64,000 nucleotides of DNA from Icerya purchasi (Eukaryota; Arthropoda; Insecta; Hemiptera; Monophlebidae): the NCBI GenBank assembly GCA_039619475.1, contig CM077115.1:593489643-593553642 (forward strand), given 5' to 3'. Position 1 is the first letter of the stretch. Every line of letters begins with the position of its first letter. The translations under genes and the position numbers were made by a program. The notes under the pieces are model-generated. The model saw nothing but the letters and a program-made list of their open reading frames with translations, had not been told where the DNA came from and searched no databases. Positions 28,127-38,845 of this stretch are shown here, piece after piece.

Positions 28127-30529
28127 TTAAATTTTTATATTAAACAGTGGATTATTATTATTAGGTGTTTGGTCATTTAAAATATTATTTTTATATTTAT
28201 TTATATAATAATTTTCTGCAATGTTCATATTATTACCTTTGTGATAAGTGGCCAGGATGGTTACAGTATTTTCTATTGAATTAGGTTTATGTTTATTTTT
28301 AATTAGATGTTCTGCATAGGTTGATTTTTCTATTTCATTATTATTAAATGCTTTTATATGTTCTTTATATCTGCAATTGATTTTTCGCCCTGTTTGACCA
28401 ATGTATGATTTCTCACAATCAGTACAATTTATTTTATATATACCACTATTTTCGTAAATATTATTATTTTTTAAATTTAAGGTGTTTATTTTATATTTTA
28501 AATTATTTTTAGTTTTGAATGCTACATTTAAACCTTGTTTTTTGAATAAATTGGTTAATTTGTATATGTTATTGTTTATAAATGTGAATGTTATCCATCC
28601 TTTATTGTTAGTAGCATTATTGACTCTTAATTTTTGTTTATATTTTGATTTTGATTTTATTTTGTGAATTAGTTTATCTATTATTTGTTCGTCATAACCA
28701 TTATTTCTTGCCAGAGTCTTTAATATATTAATTTCTATTTGTTTTTTATTTATATTCATGGGTGTAGTTAATAATCTATTTATTGCAGTCATGAAGTAAG
28801 CATATTTATGTTGGTTTGGGTGATTTGATGTTTTATGAATTATATTATCAGTGGTGGTTTGTTTTCTATAAATATTATATGTTAACTTATCATTTGATTT
28901 TATTATTGTTATATCTAAGAAATTTATTTTGTTATTTTCTTCTTTTTCCATAGTATAATGAATATTTTTGTGAATTTTATTTAAATCATTTAGAATGTCA
29001 TTTTCAGTATTACTACTATTTTCATCAAAAATTAGTAGTGTATCATCTACATATCTAATATAAGATTTAATATTGTATTTTTGTATTATATTTTCCATGT
29101 ATATTTCTTCTAAATTTTGTAGAAAGATTTCACTTAAAATACCTGACAAAGGTGAGCCCATAGCTAATCCATTATTTTGTATATACATGGAGTTATTAAA
29201 ATTAAAGTAATTTTGCTCTGTAACAGTTTTAATTATTTGGATTAATTGATTACAAAAAATATTATTCTTTAACTTATTTACAGATTTTTTAATTATATCT
29301 ATGGTTTCATTTATAGGTATATTTGTATAAAGGTTTGTTATATCATAAGAAATTAATTTAGTTTTGTTATTAATTTTTATATTTTTTAATTTATCAAAAA
29401 CATCCAATCTGTTTCTAATAGTATATTTATTATTAATTGATATATTAGTTTTTAATATTTTAGTTATTAATTTTGAGATTTTATAAGAAGGTGCACTAGT
29501 ATAATTTATTAGTGGTCTTATAGGAGCATTATTTTTATGTATTTTTATTAAAGGGTTAAGAGTTGGTGCTTTTGGGTTCATATTTATTAAATATTTAGCT
29601 TCATTATTATTTATTATTATATCAGATTCTTTTATTATTTTCCTTATTTTTATTTGATATTTATTAGTGGAGTTTGTTTTTATTAATTGTATATTATTTT
29701 CTTTTAAAAAATTTTCAGTTTTTTGGATGATTTCATTTTTATTGATGATTACTAAACTATTTCCCTTATCTGCTTTTACAATAACTGCATTGTTTTGTTT
29801 TAATTTACTATTGATATTTTTAATTGTGTTTTGTATTTTTAAATGTTCTATATTTGTTTCATTTTTCTTTAAGATATTTCTGATGGCATGAGTTGCCTCA
29901 GCTCTAATAATTGTTTGATCTTCAATTGGTAATTTTTGGATAGCAGATTCAGTTTCTATAATTAAATTTTCATATTGTTTTCTGTTATATATGTTTAAAT
30001 TATATTTATAGCCCAAATTTACAGTATTAATTTCATCATTTGTTAATTGTATGTTGGTTAAGTTTATAGTTCTGGGATGAAAATTAAATTTGTTATTATC
30101 TGCAAGTTTTGGTTTTTGTTGTTTTATTAAGTTATTTAATTTCTTATCTAAAATTAGGCGTTTTTTATTAATAAATGCTTTAATTTTTAGATCTATTTCA
30201 TCTAAATATAATTTTAATATTTCAAATTTTAAGTTATTAGCTAGATATATATGTAATTTTAACATTTGAAGGTTAATTTTATTCTTTTTGTTATAAAGGA
30301 AGTTAATTTCATTTTTAATCCAAAATTTTTCAGCTTGTGATTTAGTTTTCATTGCTATATCAGATTTATTTTTTATTTTAACTACTGCATATTTAGGGAT
30401 TATATTATTACTTATACAAACTTTATTAAAATATATGTTATTGATAGTTTTATATAATTTTAACTTTAAATAATAAAACTTTTGAATATATATTGCCATA
30501 TCGGCATAATTAAATGTAGGTGAATACAT
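28127..30529 (-). CDS. PLE unit 6 RT/GIY-YIG ORF (intact)
   Basis: Lys27, Asn362 (T at 29446). Shows that the Asn362 allele also exists with an intact frame on the Lys27 background. Confidence 0.95.
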   Translation of the reverse strand: MYSPTFNYADMAIYIQKFYYLKLKLYKTINNIYFNKVCISNNIIPKYAVVKIKNKSDIAMKTKSQAEKFWIKNEINFLYNKKNKINLQMLKLHIYLANNLKFEILKLYLDEIDLKIKAFINKKRLILDKKLNNLIKQQKPKLADNNKFNFHPRTINLTNIQLTNDEINTVNLGYKYNLNIYNRKQYENLIIETESAIQKLPIEDQTIIRAEATHAIRNILKKNETNIEHLKIQNTIKNINSKLKQNNAVIVKADKGNSLVIINKNEIIQKTENFLKENNIQLIKTNSTNKYQIKIRKIIKESDIIINNNEAKYLINMNPKAPTLNPLIKIHKNNAPIRPLINYTSAPSYKISKLITKILKTNISINNKYTIRNRLDVFDKLKNIKINNKTKLISYDITNLYTNIPINETIDIIKKSVNKLKNNIFCNQLIQIIKTVTEQNYFNFNNSMYIQNNGLAMGSPLSGILSEIFLQNLEEIYMENIIQKYNIKSYIRYVDDTLLIFDENSSNTENDILNDLNKIHKNIHYTMEKEENNKINFLDITIIKSNDKLTYNIYRKQTTTDNIIHKTSNHPNQHKYAYFMTAINRLLTTPMNINKKQIEINILKTLARNNGYDEQIIDKLIHKIKSKSKYKQKLRVNNATNNKGWITFTFINNNIYKLTNLFKKQGLNVAFKTKNNLKYKINTLNLKNNNIYENSGIYKINCTDCEKSYIGQTGRKINCRYKEHIKAFNNNEIEKSTYAEHLIKNKHKPNSIENTVTILATYHKGNNMNIAENYYINKYKNNILNDQTPNNNNPLFNIKI

Positions 30530-30587
30530 CCTGTTTGTTAAAATGGTATAATAAAATAAACTTTAATAACAAACAATATAGATCAAT

Positions 30588-30652
30588 AAATTAGATAAAT
30601 ACCTATTTAGAAACGTTTTCGGGCATAACCCATCATCAGCTAACACTAACTT
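30588..30652 (-). ncRNA. Hammerhead ribozyme motif (spacer 7)
   Basis: Unchanged copy upstream of the unit 6 ORF. Confidence 0.82.
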
Positions 30653-30806
30653 AAAGGAAACTTAAAACATACTGAAGTGAATATAGGGAATACATGTGTA
30701 TATATAGTAGATGTAAAGAGGAATAAACATGGCAGGTATAAAAATCTATATGTTGAAAATGCTAATAATTAATATAAAATATAAAATAAAACAAGAAGAC
30801 AAAAAG

Positions 30807-33209
30807 TTAAATTTTTATATTAAACAGTGGATTATTATTATTAGGTGTTTGGTCATTTAAAATATTATTTTTATATTTATTTATATAATAATTTTCTGCA
30901 ATGTTCATATTATTACCTTTGTGATAAGTGGCCAGGATGGTTACAGTATTTTCTATTGAATTAGGTTTATGTTTATTTTTAATTAGATGTTCTGCATAGG
31001 TTGATTTTTCTATTTCATTATTATTAAATGCTTTTATATGTTCTTTATATCTGCAATTGATTTTTCGCCCTGTTTGACCAATGTATGATTTCTCACAATC
31101 AGTACAATTTATTTTATATATACCACTATTTTCGTAAATATTATTATTTTTTAAATTTAAGGTGTTTATTTTATATTTTAAATTATTTTTAGTTTTGAAT
31201 GCTACATTTAAACCTTGTTTTTTGAATAAATTGGTTAATTTGTATATGTTATTGTTTATAAATGTGAATGTTATCCATCCTTTATTGTTAGTAGCATTAT
31301 TGACTCTTAATTTTTGTTTATATTTTGATTTTGATTTTATTTTGTGAATTAGTTTATCTATTATTTGTTCGTCATAACCATTATTTCTTGCCAGAGTCTT
31401 TAATATATTAATTTCTATTTGTTTTTTATTTATATTCATGGGTGTAGTTAATAATCTATTTATTGCAGTCATGAAGTAAGCATATTTATGTTGGTTTGGG
31501 TGATTTGATGTTTTATGAATTATATTATCAGTGGTGGTTTGTTTTCTATAAATATTATATGTTAACTTATCATTTGATTTTATTATTGTTATATCTAAGA
31601 AATTTATTTTGTTATTTTCTTCTTTTTCCATAGTATAATGAATATTTTTGTGAATTTTATTTAAATCATTTAGAATGTCATTTTCAGTATTACTACTATT
31701 TTCATCAAAAATTAGTAGTGTATCATCTACATATCTAATATAAGATTTAATATTGTATTTTTGTATTATATTTTCCATGTATATTTCTTCTAAATTTTGT
31801 AGAAAGATTTCACTTAAAATACCTGACAAAGGTGAGCCCATAGCTAATCCATTATTTTGTATATACATGGAGTTATTAAAATTAAAGTAATTTTGCTCTG
31901 TAACAGTTTTAATTATTTGGATTAATTGATTACAAAAAATATTATTCTTTAACTTATTTACAGATTTTTTAATTATATCTATGGTTTCATTTATAGGTAT
32001 ATTTGTATAAAGGTTTGTTATATCATAAGAAATTAATTTAGTTTTGTTATTAATTTTTATATTTTTTAATTTATCAAAAACATCCAATCTGTTTCTAATA
32101 GTATATTTATTATTAATTGATATATAAGTTTTTAATATTTTAGTTATTAATTTTGAGATTTTATAAGAAGGTGCACTAGTATAATTTATTAGTGGTCTTA
32201 TAGGAGCATTATTTTTATGTATTTTTATTAAAGGGTTAAGAGTTGGTGCTTTTGGGTTCATATTTATTAAATATTTAGCTTCATTATTATTTATTATTAT
32301 ATCAGATTCTTTTATTATTTTCCTTATTTTTATTTGATATTTATTAGTGGAGTTTGTTTTTATTAATTGTATATTATTTTCTTTTAAAAAATTTTCAGTT
32401 TTTTGGATGATTTCATTTTTATTGATGATTACTAAACTATTTCCCTTATCTGCTTTTACAATAACTGCATTGTTTTGTTTTAATTTACTATTGATATTTT
32501 TAATTGTGTTTTGTATTTTTAAATGTTCTATATTTGTTTCATTTTTCTTTAAGATATTTCTGATGGCATGAGTTGCCTCAGCTCTAATAATTGTTTGATC
32601 TTCAATTGGTAATTTTTGGATAGCAGATTCAGTTTCTATAATTAAATTTTCATATTGTTTTCTGTTATATATGTTTAAATTATATTTATAGCCCAAATTT
32701 ACAGTATTAATTTCATCATTTGTTAATTGTATGTTGGTTAAGTTTATAGTTCTGGGATGAAAATTAAATTTGTTATTATCTGCAAGTTTTGGTTTTTGTT
32801 GTTTTATTAAGTTATTTAATTTCTTATCTAAAATTAGGCGTTTTTTATTAATAAATGCTTTAATTTTTAGATCTATTTCATCTAAATATAATTTTAATAT
32901 TTCAAATTTTAAGTTATTAGCTAGATATATATGTAATTTTAACATTTGAAGGTTAATTTTATTCTTTTTGTTATAAAGGAAGTTAATTTCATTTTTAATC
33001 CAAAATTTTTCAGCTTGTGATTTAGTTTTCATTGCTATATCAGATTTATTTTTTATTTTAACTACTGCATATTTAGGGATTATATTATTACTTATACAAA
33101 CTTTATTAAAATATATGTTATTGATAGTTTTATATAATTTTAACTTTAAATAATAAAACTTTTGAATATATATTGCCATATCGGCATAATTAAATGTAGG
33201 TGAATACAT
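30807..33209 (-). CDS. PLE unit 7 RT/GIY-YIG ORF (intact)
   Basis: Lys27, Tyr362, the same type as unit 5; the pair 7-8 repeats the pattern of pair 5-6. Confidence 0.95.
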   Translation of the reverse strand: MYSPTFNYADMAIYIQKFYYLKLKLYKTINNIYFNKVCISNNIIPKYAVVKIKNKSDIAMKTKSQAEKFWIKNEINFLYNKKNKINLQMLKLHIYLANNLKFEILKLYLDEIDLKIKAFINKKRLILDKKLNNLIKQQKPKLADNNKFNFHPRTINLTNIQLTNDEINTVNLGYKYNLNIYNRKQYENLIIETESAIQKLPIEDQTIIRAEATHAIRNILKKNETNIEHLKIQNTIKNINSKLKQNNAVIVKADKGNSLVIINKNEIIQKTENFLKENNIQLIKTNSTNKYQIKIRKIIKESDIIINNNEAKYLINMNPKAPTLNPLIKIHKNNAPIRPLINYTSAPSYKISKLITKILKTYISINNKYTIRNRLDVFDKLKNIKINNKTKLISYDITNLYTNIPINETIDIIKKSVNKLKNNIFCNQLIQIIKTVTEQNYFNFNNSMYIQNNGLAMGSPLSGILSEIFLQNLEEIYMENIIQKYNIKSYIRYVDDTLLIFDENSSNTENDILNDLNKIHKNIHYTMEKEENNKINFLDITIIKSNDKLTYNIYRKQTTTDNIIHKTSNHPNQHKYAYFMTAINRLLTTPMNINKKQIEINILKTLARNNGYDEQIIDKLIHKIKSKSKYKQKLRVNNATNNKGWITFTFINNNIYKLTNLFKKQGLNVAFKTKNNLKYKINTLNLKNNNIYENSGIYKINCTDCEKSYIGQTGRKINCRYKEHIKAFNNNEIEKSTYAEHLIKNKHKPNSIENTVTILATYHKGNNMNIAENYYINKYKNNILNDQTPNNNNPLFNIKI

Positions 33210-33267
33210 CCTGTTTGTTAAAATGGTATAATAAAATAAACTTTAATAACAAACAATATAGATCAAT

Positions 33268-33332
33268 AAATTAGATAAATACCTATTTAGAAACGTTTTC
33301 GGGCATAACCCATCATCAGCTAACACTAACTT
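33268..33332 (-). ncRNA. Hammerhead ribozyme motif (spacer 8)
   Basis: Unchanged copy upstream of the unit 7 ORF. Confidence 0.82.
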
Positions 33333-33486
33333 AAAGGAAACTTAAAACATACTGAAGTGAATATAGGGAATACATGTGTATATATAGTAGATGTAAAGAG
33401 GAATAAACATGGCAGGTATAAAAATCTATATGTTGAAAATGCTAATAATTAATATAAAATATAAAATAAAACAAGAAGACAAAAAG

Positions 33487-35888
33487 TTAAATTTTTATAT
33501 TAAACAGTGGATTATTATTATTAGGTGTTTGGTCATTTAAAATATTATTTTTATATTTATTTATATAATAATTTTCTGCAATGTTCATATTATTACCTTT
33601 GTGATAAGTGGCCAGGATGGTTACAGTATTTTCTATTGAATTAGGTTTATGTTTATTTTTAATTAGATGTTCTGCATAGGTTGATTTTTCTATTTCATTA
33701 TTATTAAATGCTTTTATATGTTCTTTATATCTGCAATTGATTTTTCGCCCTGTTTGACCAATGTATGATTTCTCACAATCAGTACAATTTATTTTATATA
33801 TACCACTATTTTCGTAAATATTATTATTTTTTAAATTTAAGGTGTTTATTTTATATTTTAAATTATTTTTAGTTTTGAATGCTACATTTAAACCTTGTTT
33901 TTTGAATAAATTGGTTAATTTGTATATGTTATTGTTTATAAATGTGAATGTTATCCATCCTTTATTGTTAGTAGCATTATTGACTCTTAATTTTTGTTTA
34001 TATTTTGATTTTGATTTTATTTTGTGAATTAGTTTATCTATTATTTGTTCGTCATAACCATTATTTCTTGCCAGAGTCTTTAATATATTAATTTCTATTT
34101 GTTTTTTATTTATATTCATGGGTGTAGTTAATAATCTATTTATTGCAGTCATGAAGTAAGCATATTTATGTTGGTTTGGGTGATTTGATGTTTTATGAAT
34201 TATATTATCAGTGGTGGTTTGTTTTCTATAAATATTATATGTTAACTTATCATTTGATTTTATTATTGTTATATCTAAGAAATTTATTTTGTTATTTTCT
34301 TCTTTTTCCATAGTATAATGAATATTTTTGTGAATTTTATTTAAATCATTTAGAATGTCATTTTCAGTATTACTACTATTTTCATCAAAAATTAGTAGTG
34401 TATCATCTACATATCTAATATAAGATTTAATATTGTATTTTTGTATTATATTTTCCATGTATATTTCTTCTAAATTTTGTAGAAAGATTTCACTTAAAAT
34501 ACCTGACAAAGGTGAGCCCATAGCTAATCCATTATTTTGTATATACATGGAGTTATTAAAATTAAAGTAATTTTGCTCTGTAACAGTTTTAATTATTTGG
34601 ATTAATTGATTACAAAAAATATTATTCTTTAACTTATTTACAGATTTTTTAATTATATCTATGGTTTCATTTATAGGTATATTTGTATAAAGGTTTGTTA
34701 TATCATAAGAAATTAATTTAGTTTTGTTATTAATTTTTATATTTTTTAATTTATCAAAAACATCCAATCTGTTTCTAATAGTATATTTATTATTAATTGA
34801 TATATTAGTTTTTAATATTTTAGTTATTAATTTTGAGATTTTATAAGAAGGTGCACTAGTATAATTTATTAGTGGTCTTATAGGAGCATTATTTTTATGT
34901 ATTTTTATTAAAGGGTTAAGAGTTGGTGCTTTTGGGTTCATATTTATTAAATATTTAGCTTCATTATTATTTATTATTATATCAGATTCTTTTATTATTT
35001 TCCTTATTTTTATTTGATATTTATTAGTGGAGTTTGTTTTTATTAATTGTATATTATTTTCTTTTAAAAAATTTTCAGTTTTTTGGATGATTTCATTTTT
35101 ATTGATGATTACTAAACTATTTCCCTTATCTGCTTTTACAATAACTGCATTGTTTTGTTTTAATTTACTATTGATATTTTTAATTGTGTTTTGTATTTTT
35201 AAATGTTCTATATTTTTTCATTTTTCTTTAAGATATTTCTGATGGCATGAGTTGCCTCAGCTCTAATAATTGTTTGATCTTCAATTGGTAATTTTTGGAT
35301 AGCAGATTCAGTTTCTATAATTAAATTTTCATATTGTTTTCTGTTATATATGTTTAAATTATATTTATAGCCCAAATTTACAGTATTAATTTCATCATTT
35401 GTTAATTGTATGTTGGTTAAGTTTATAGTTCTGGGATGAAAATTAAATTTGTTATTATCTGCAAGTTTTGGTTTTTGTTGTTTTATTAAGTTATTTAATT
35501 TCTTATCTAAAATTAGGCGTTTTTTATTAATAAATGCTTTAATTTTTAGATCTATTTCATCTAAATATAATTTTAATATTTCAAATTTTAAGTTATTAGC
35601 TAGATATATATGTAATTTTAACATTTGAAGGTTAATTTTATTCTTTTTGTTATAAAGGAAGTTAATTTCATTTTTAATCCAAAATTTTTCAGCTTGTGAT
35701 TTAGTTTTCATTGCTATATCAGATTTATTTTTTATTTTAACTACTGCATATTTAGGGATTATATTATTACTTATACAAACTTTATTAAAATATATGTTAT
35801 TGATAGTTTTATATAATTTTAACTTTAAATAATAAAACTTTTGAATATATATTGCCATATCGGCATAATTAAATGTAGGTGAATACAT
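33487..35888 (-). pseudogene. PLE unit 8 RT/GIY-YIG ORF, frameshifted
   Basis: A single G is missing inside a TTTGTTT context, leaving T6 at 35213-35218. Translation from the start ends after residue 224 plus KI (226 aa, 35888-35208). The RT and nuclease parts remain open downstream (484 codons from Met317, 34941-33487) but lack the N-terminal region. Haplotype Lys27, Asn362. The unit is 2,679 bp long. Confidence 0.93.
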
Positions 35889-35946
35889 CCTGTTTGTTAA
35901 AATGGTATAATAAAATAAACTTTAATAACAAACAATATAGATCAAT

Positions 35947-36011
35947 AAATTAGATAAATACCTATTTAGAAACGTTTTCGGGCATAACCCATCATCAGCT
36001 AACACTAACTT
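35947..36011 (-). ncRNA. Hammerhead ribozyme motif (spacer 9)
   Basis: Unchanged although it precedes a broken ORF (unit 8). Confidence 0.82.
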
Positions 36012-36165
36012 AAAGGAAACTTAAAACATACTGAAGTGAATATAGGGAATACATGTGTATATATAGTAGATGTAAAGAGGAATAAACATGGCAGGTATAA
36101 AAATCTATATGTTGAAAATGCTAATAATTAATATAAAATATAAAATAAAACAAGAAGACAAAAAG

Positions 36166-38568
36166 TTAAATTTTTATATTAAACAGTGGATTATTATTAT
36201 TAGGTGTTTGGTCATTTAAAATATTATTTTTATATTTATTTATATAATAATTTTCTGCAATGTTCATATTATTACCTTTGTGATAAGTGGCCAGGATGGT
36301 TACAGTATTTTCTATTGAATTAGGTTTATGTTTATTTTTAATTAGATGTTCTGCATAGGTTGATTTTTCTATTTCATTATTATTAAATGCTTTTATATGT
36401 TCTTTATATCTGCAATTGATTTTTCGCCCTGTTTGACCAATGTATGATTTCTCACAATCAGTACAATTTATTTTATATATACCACTATTTTCGTAAATAT
36501 TATTATTTTTTAAATTTAAGGTGTTTATTTTATATTTTAAATTATTTTTAGTTTTGAATGCTACATTTAAACCTTGTTTTTTGAATAAATTGGTTAATTT
36601 GTATATGTTATTGTTTATAAATGTGAATGTTATCCATCCTTTATTGTTAGTAGCATTATTGACTCTTAATTTTTGTTTATATTTTGATTTTGATTTTATT
36701 TTGTGAATTAGTTTATCTATTATTTGTTCGTCATAACCATTATTTCTTGCCAGAGTCTTTAATATATTAATTTCTATTTGTTTTTTATTTATATTCATGG
36801 GTGTAGTTAATAATCTATTTATTGCAGTCATGAAGTAAGCATATTTATGTTGGTTTGGGTGATTTGATGTTTTATGAATTATATTATCAGTGGTGGTTTG
36901 TTTTCTATAAATATTATATGTTAACTTATCATTTGATTTTATTATTGTTATATCTAAGAAATTTATTTTGTTATTTTCTTCTTTTTCCATAGTATAATGA
37001 ATATTTTTGTGAATTTTATTTAAATCATTTAGAATGTCATTTTCAGTATTACTACTATTTTCATCAAAAATTAGTAGTGTATCATCTACATATCTAATAT
37101 AAGATTTAATATTGTATTTTTGTATTATATTTTCCATGTATATTTCTTCTAAATTTTGTAGAAAGATTTCACTTAAAATACCTGACAAAGGTGAGCCCAT
37201 AGCTAATCCATTATTTTGTATATACATGGAGTTATTAAAATTAAAGTAATTTTGCTCTGTAACAGTTTTAATTATTTGGATTAATTGATTACAAAAAATA
37301 TTATTCTTTAACTTATTTACAGATTTTTTAATTATATCTATGGTTTCATTTATAGGTATATTTGTATAAAGGTTTGTTATATCATAAGAAATTAATTTAG
37401 TTTTGTTATTAATTTTTATATTTTTTAATTTATCAAAAACATCCAATCTGTTTCTAATAGTATATTTATTATTAATTGATATATAAGTTTTTAATATTTT
37501 AGTTATTAATTTTGAGATTTTATAAGAAGGTGCACTAGTATAATTTATTAGTGGTCTTATAGGAGCATTATTTTTATGTATTTTTATTAAAGGGTTAAGA
37601 GTTGGTGCTTTTGGGTTCATATTTATTAAATATTTAGCTTCATTATTATTTATTATTATATCAGATTCTTTTATTATTTTCCTTATTTTTATTTGATATT
37701 TATTAGTGGAGTTTGTTTTTATTAATTGTATATTATTTTCTTTTAAAAAATTTTCAGTTTTTTGGATGATTTCATTTTTATTGATGATTACTAAACTATT
37801 TCCCTTATCTGCTTTTACAATAACTGCATTGTTTTGTTTTAATTTACTATTGATATTTTTAATTGTGTTTTGTATTTTTAAATGTTCTATATTTGTTTCA
37901 TTTTTCTTTAAGATATTTCTGATGGCATGAGTTGCCTCAGCTCTAATAATTGTTTGATCTTCAATTGGTAATTTTTGGATAGCAGATTCAGTTTCTATAA
38001 TTAAATTTTCATATTGTTTTCTGTTATATATGTTTAAATTATATTTATAGCCCAAATTTACAGTATTAATTTCATCATTTGTTAATTGTATGTTGGTTAA
38101 GTTTATAGTTCTGGGATGAAAATTAAATTTGTTATTATCTGCAAGTTTTGGTTTTTGTTGTTTTATTAAGTTATTTAATTTCTTATCTAAAATTAGGCGT
38201 TTTTTATTAATAAATGCTTTAATTTTTAGATCTATTTCATCTAAATATAATTTTAATATTTCAAATTTTAAGTTATTAGCTAGATATATATGTAATTTTA
38301 ACATTTGAAGGTTAATTTTATTCTTTTTGTTATAAAGGAAGTTAATTTCATTTTTAATCCAAAATTTTTCAGCTTGTGATTTAGTTTTCATTGCTATATC
38401 AGATTTATTTTTTATTTTAACTACTGCATATTTAGGGATTATATTATTACTTATACAAACTTTATTAAAATATATGTTATTGATAGTTTTATATAATTTT
38501 AACTTTAAATAATAAAACTTTTGAATATATATTGCCATATCGGCATAATTAAATGTAGGTGAATACAT
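36166..38568 (-). CDS. PLE unit 9 RT/GIY-YIG ORF (intact)
   Basis: Lys27, Tyr362; lies immediately 5' of the frameshifted unit 8. Confidence 0.95.
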   Translation of the reverse strand: MYSPTFNYADMAIYIQKFYYLKLKLYKTINNIYFNKVCISNNIIPKYAVVKIKNKSDIAMKTKSQAEKFWIKNEINFLYNKKNKINLQMLKLHIYLANNLKFEILKLYLDEIDLKIKAFINKKRLILDKKLNNLIKQQKPKLADNNKFNFHPRTINLTNIQLTNDEINTVNLGYKYNLNIYNRKQYENLIIETESAIQKLPIEDQTIIRAEATHAIRNILKKNETNIEHLKIQNTIKNINSKLKQNNAVIVKADKGNSLVIINKNEIIQKTENFLKENNIQLIKTNSTNKYQIKIRKIIKESDIIINNNEAKYLINMNPKAPTLNPLIKIHKNNAPIRPLINYTSAPSYKISKLITKILKTYISINNKYTIRNRLDVFDKLKNIKINNKTKLISYDITNLYTNIPINETIDIIKKSVNKLKNNIFCNQLIQIIKTVTEQNYFNFNNSMYIQNNGLAMGSPLSGILSEIFLQNLEEIYMENIIQKYNIKSYIRYVDDTLLIFDENSSNTENDILNDLNKIHKNIHYTMEKEENNKINFLDITIIKSNDKLTYNIYRKQTTTDNIIHKTSNHPNQHKYAYFMTAINRLLTTPMNINKKQIEINILKTLARNNGYDEQIIDKLIHKIKSKSKYKQKLRVNNATNNKGWITFTFINNNIYKLTNLFKKQGLNVAFKTKNNLKYKINTLNLKNNNIYENSGIYKINCTDCEKSYIGQTGRKINCRYKEHIKAFNNNEIEKSTYAEHLIKNKHKPNSIENTVTILATYHKGNNMNIAENYYINKYKNNILNDQTPNNNNPLFNIKI

Positions 38569-38626
38569 CCTGTTTGTTAAAATGGTATAATAAAATAAAC
38601 TTTAATAACAAACAATATAGATCAAT

Positions 38627-38691
38627 AAATTAGATAAATACCTATTTAGAAACGTTTTCGGGCATAACCCATCATCAGCTAACACTAACTT
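38627..38691 (-). ncRNA. Hammerhead ribozyme motif (spacer 10)
   Basis: Unchanged copy upstream of the unit 9 ORF. Confidence 0.82.
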
Positions 38692-38845
38692 AAAGGAAAC
38701 TTAAAACATACTGAAGTGAATATAGGGAATACATGTGTATATATAGTAGATGTAAAGAGGAATAAACATGGCAGGTATAAAAATCTATATGTTGAAAATG
38801 CTAATAATTAATATAAAATATAAAATAAAACAAGAAGACAAAAAG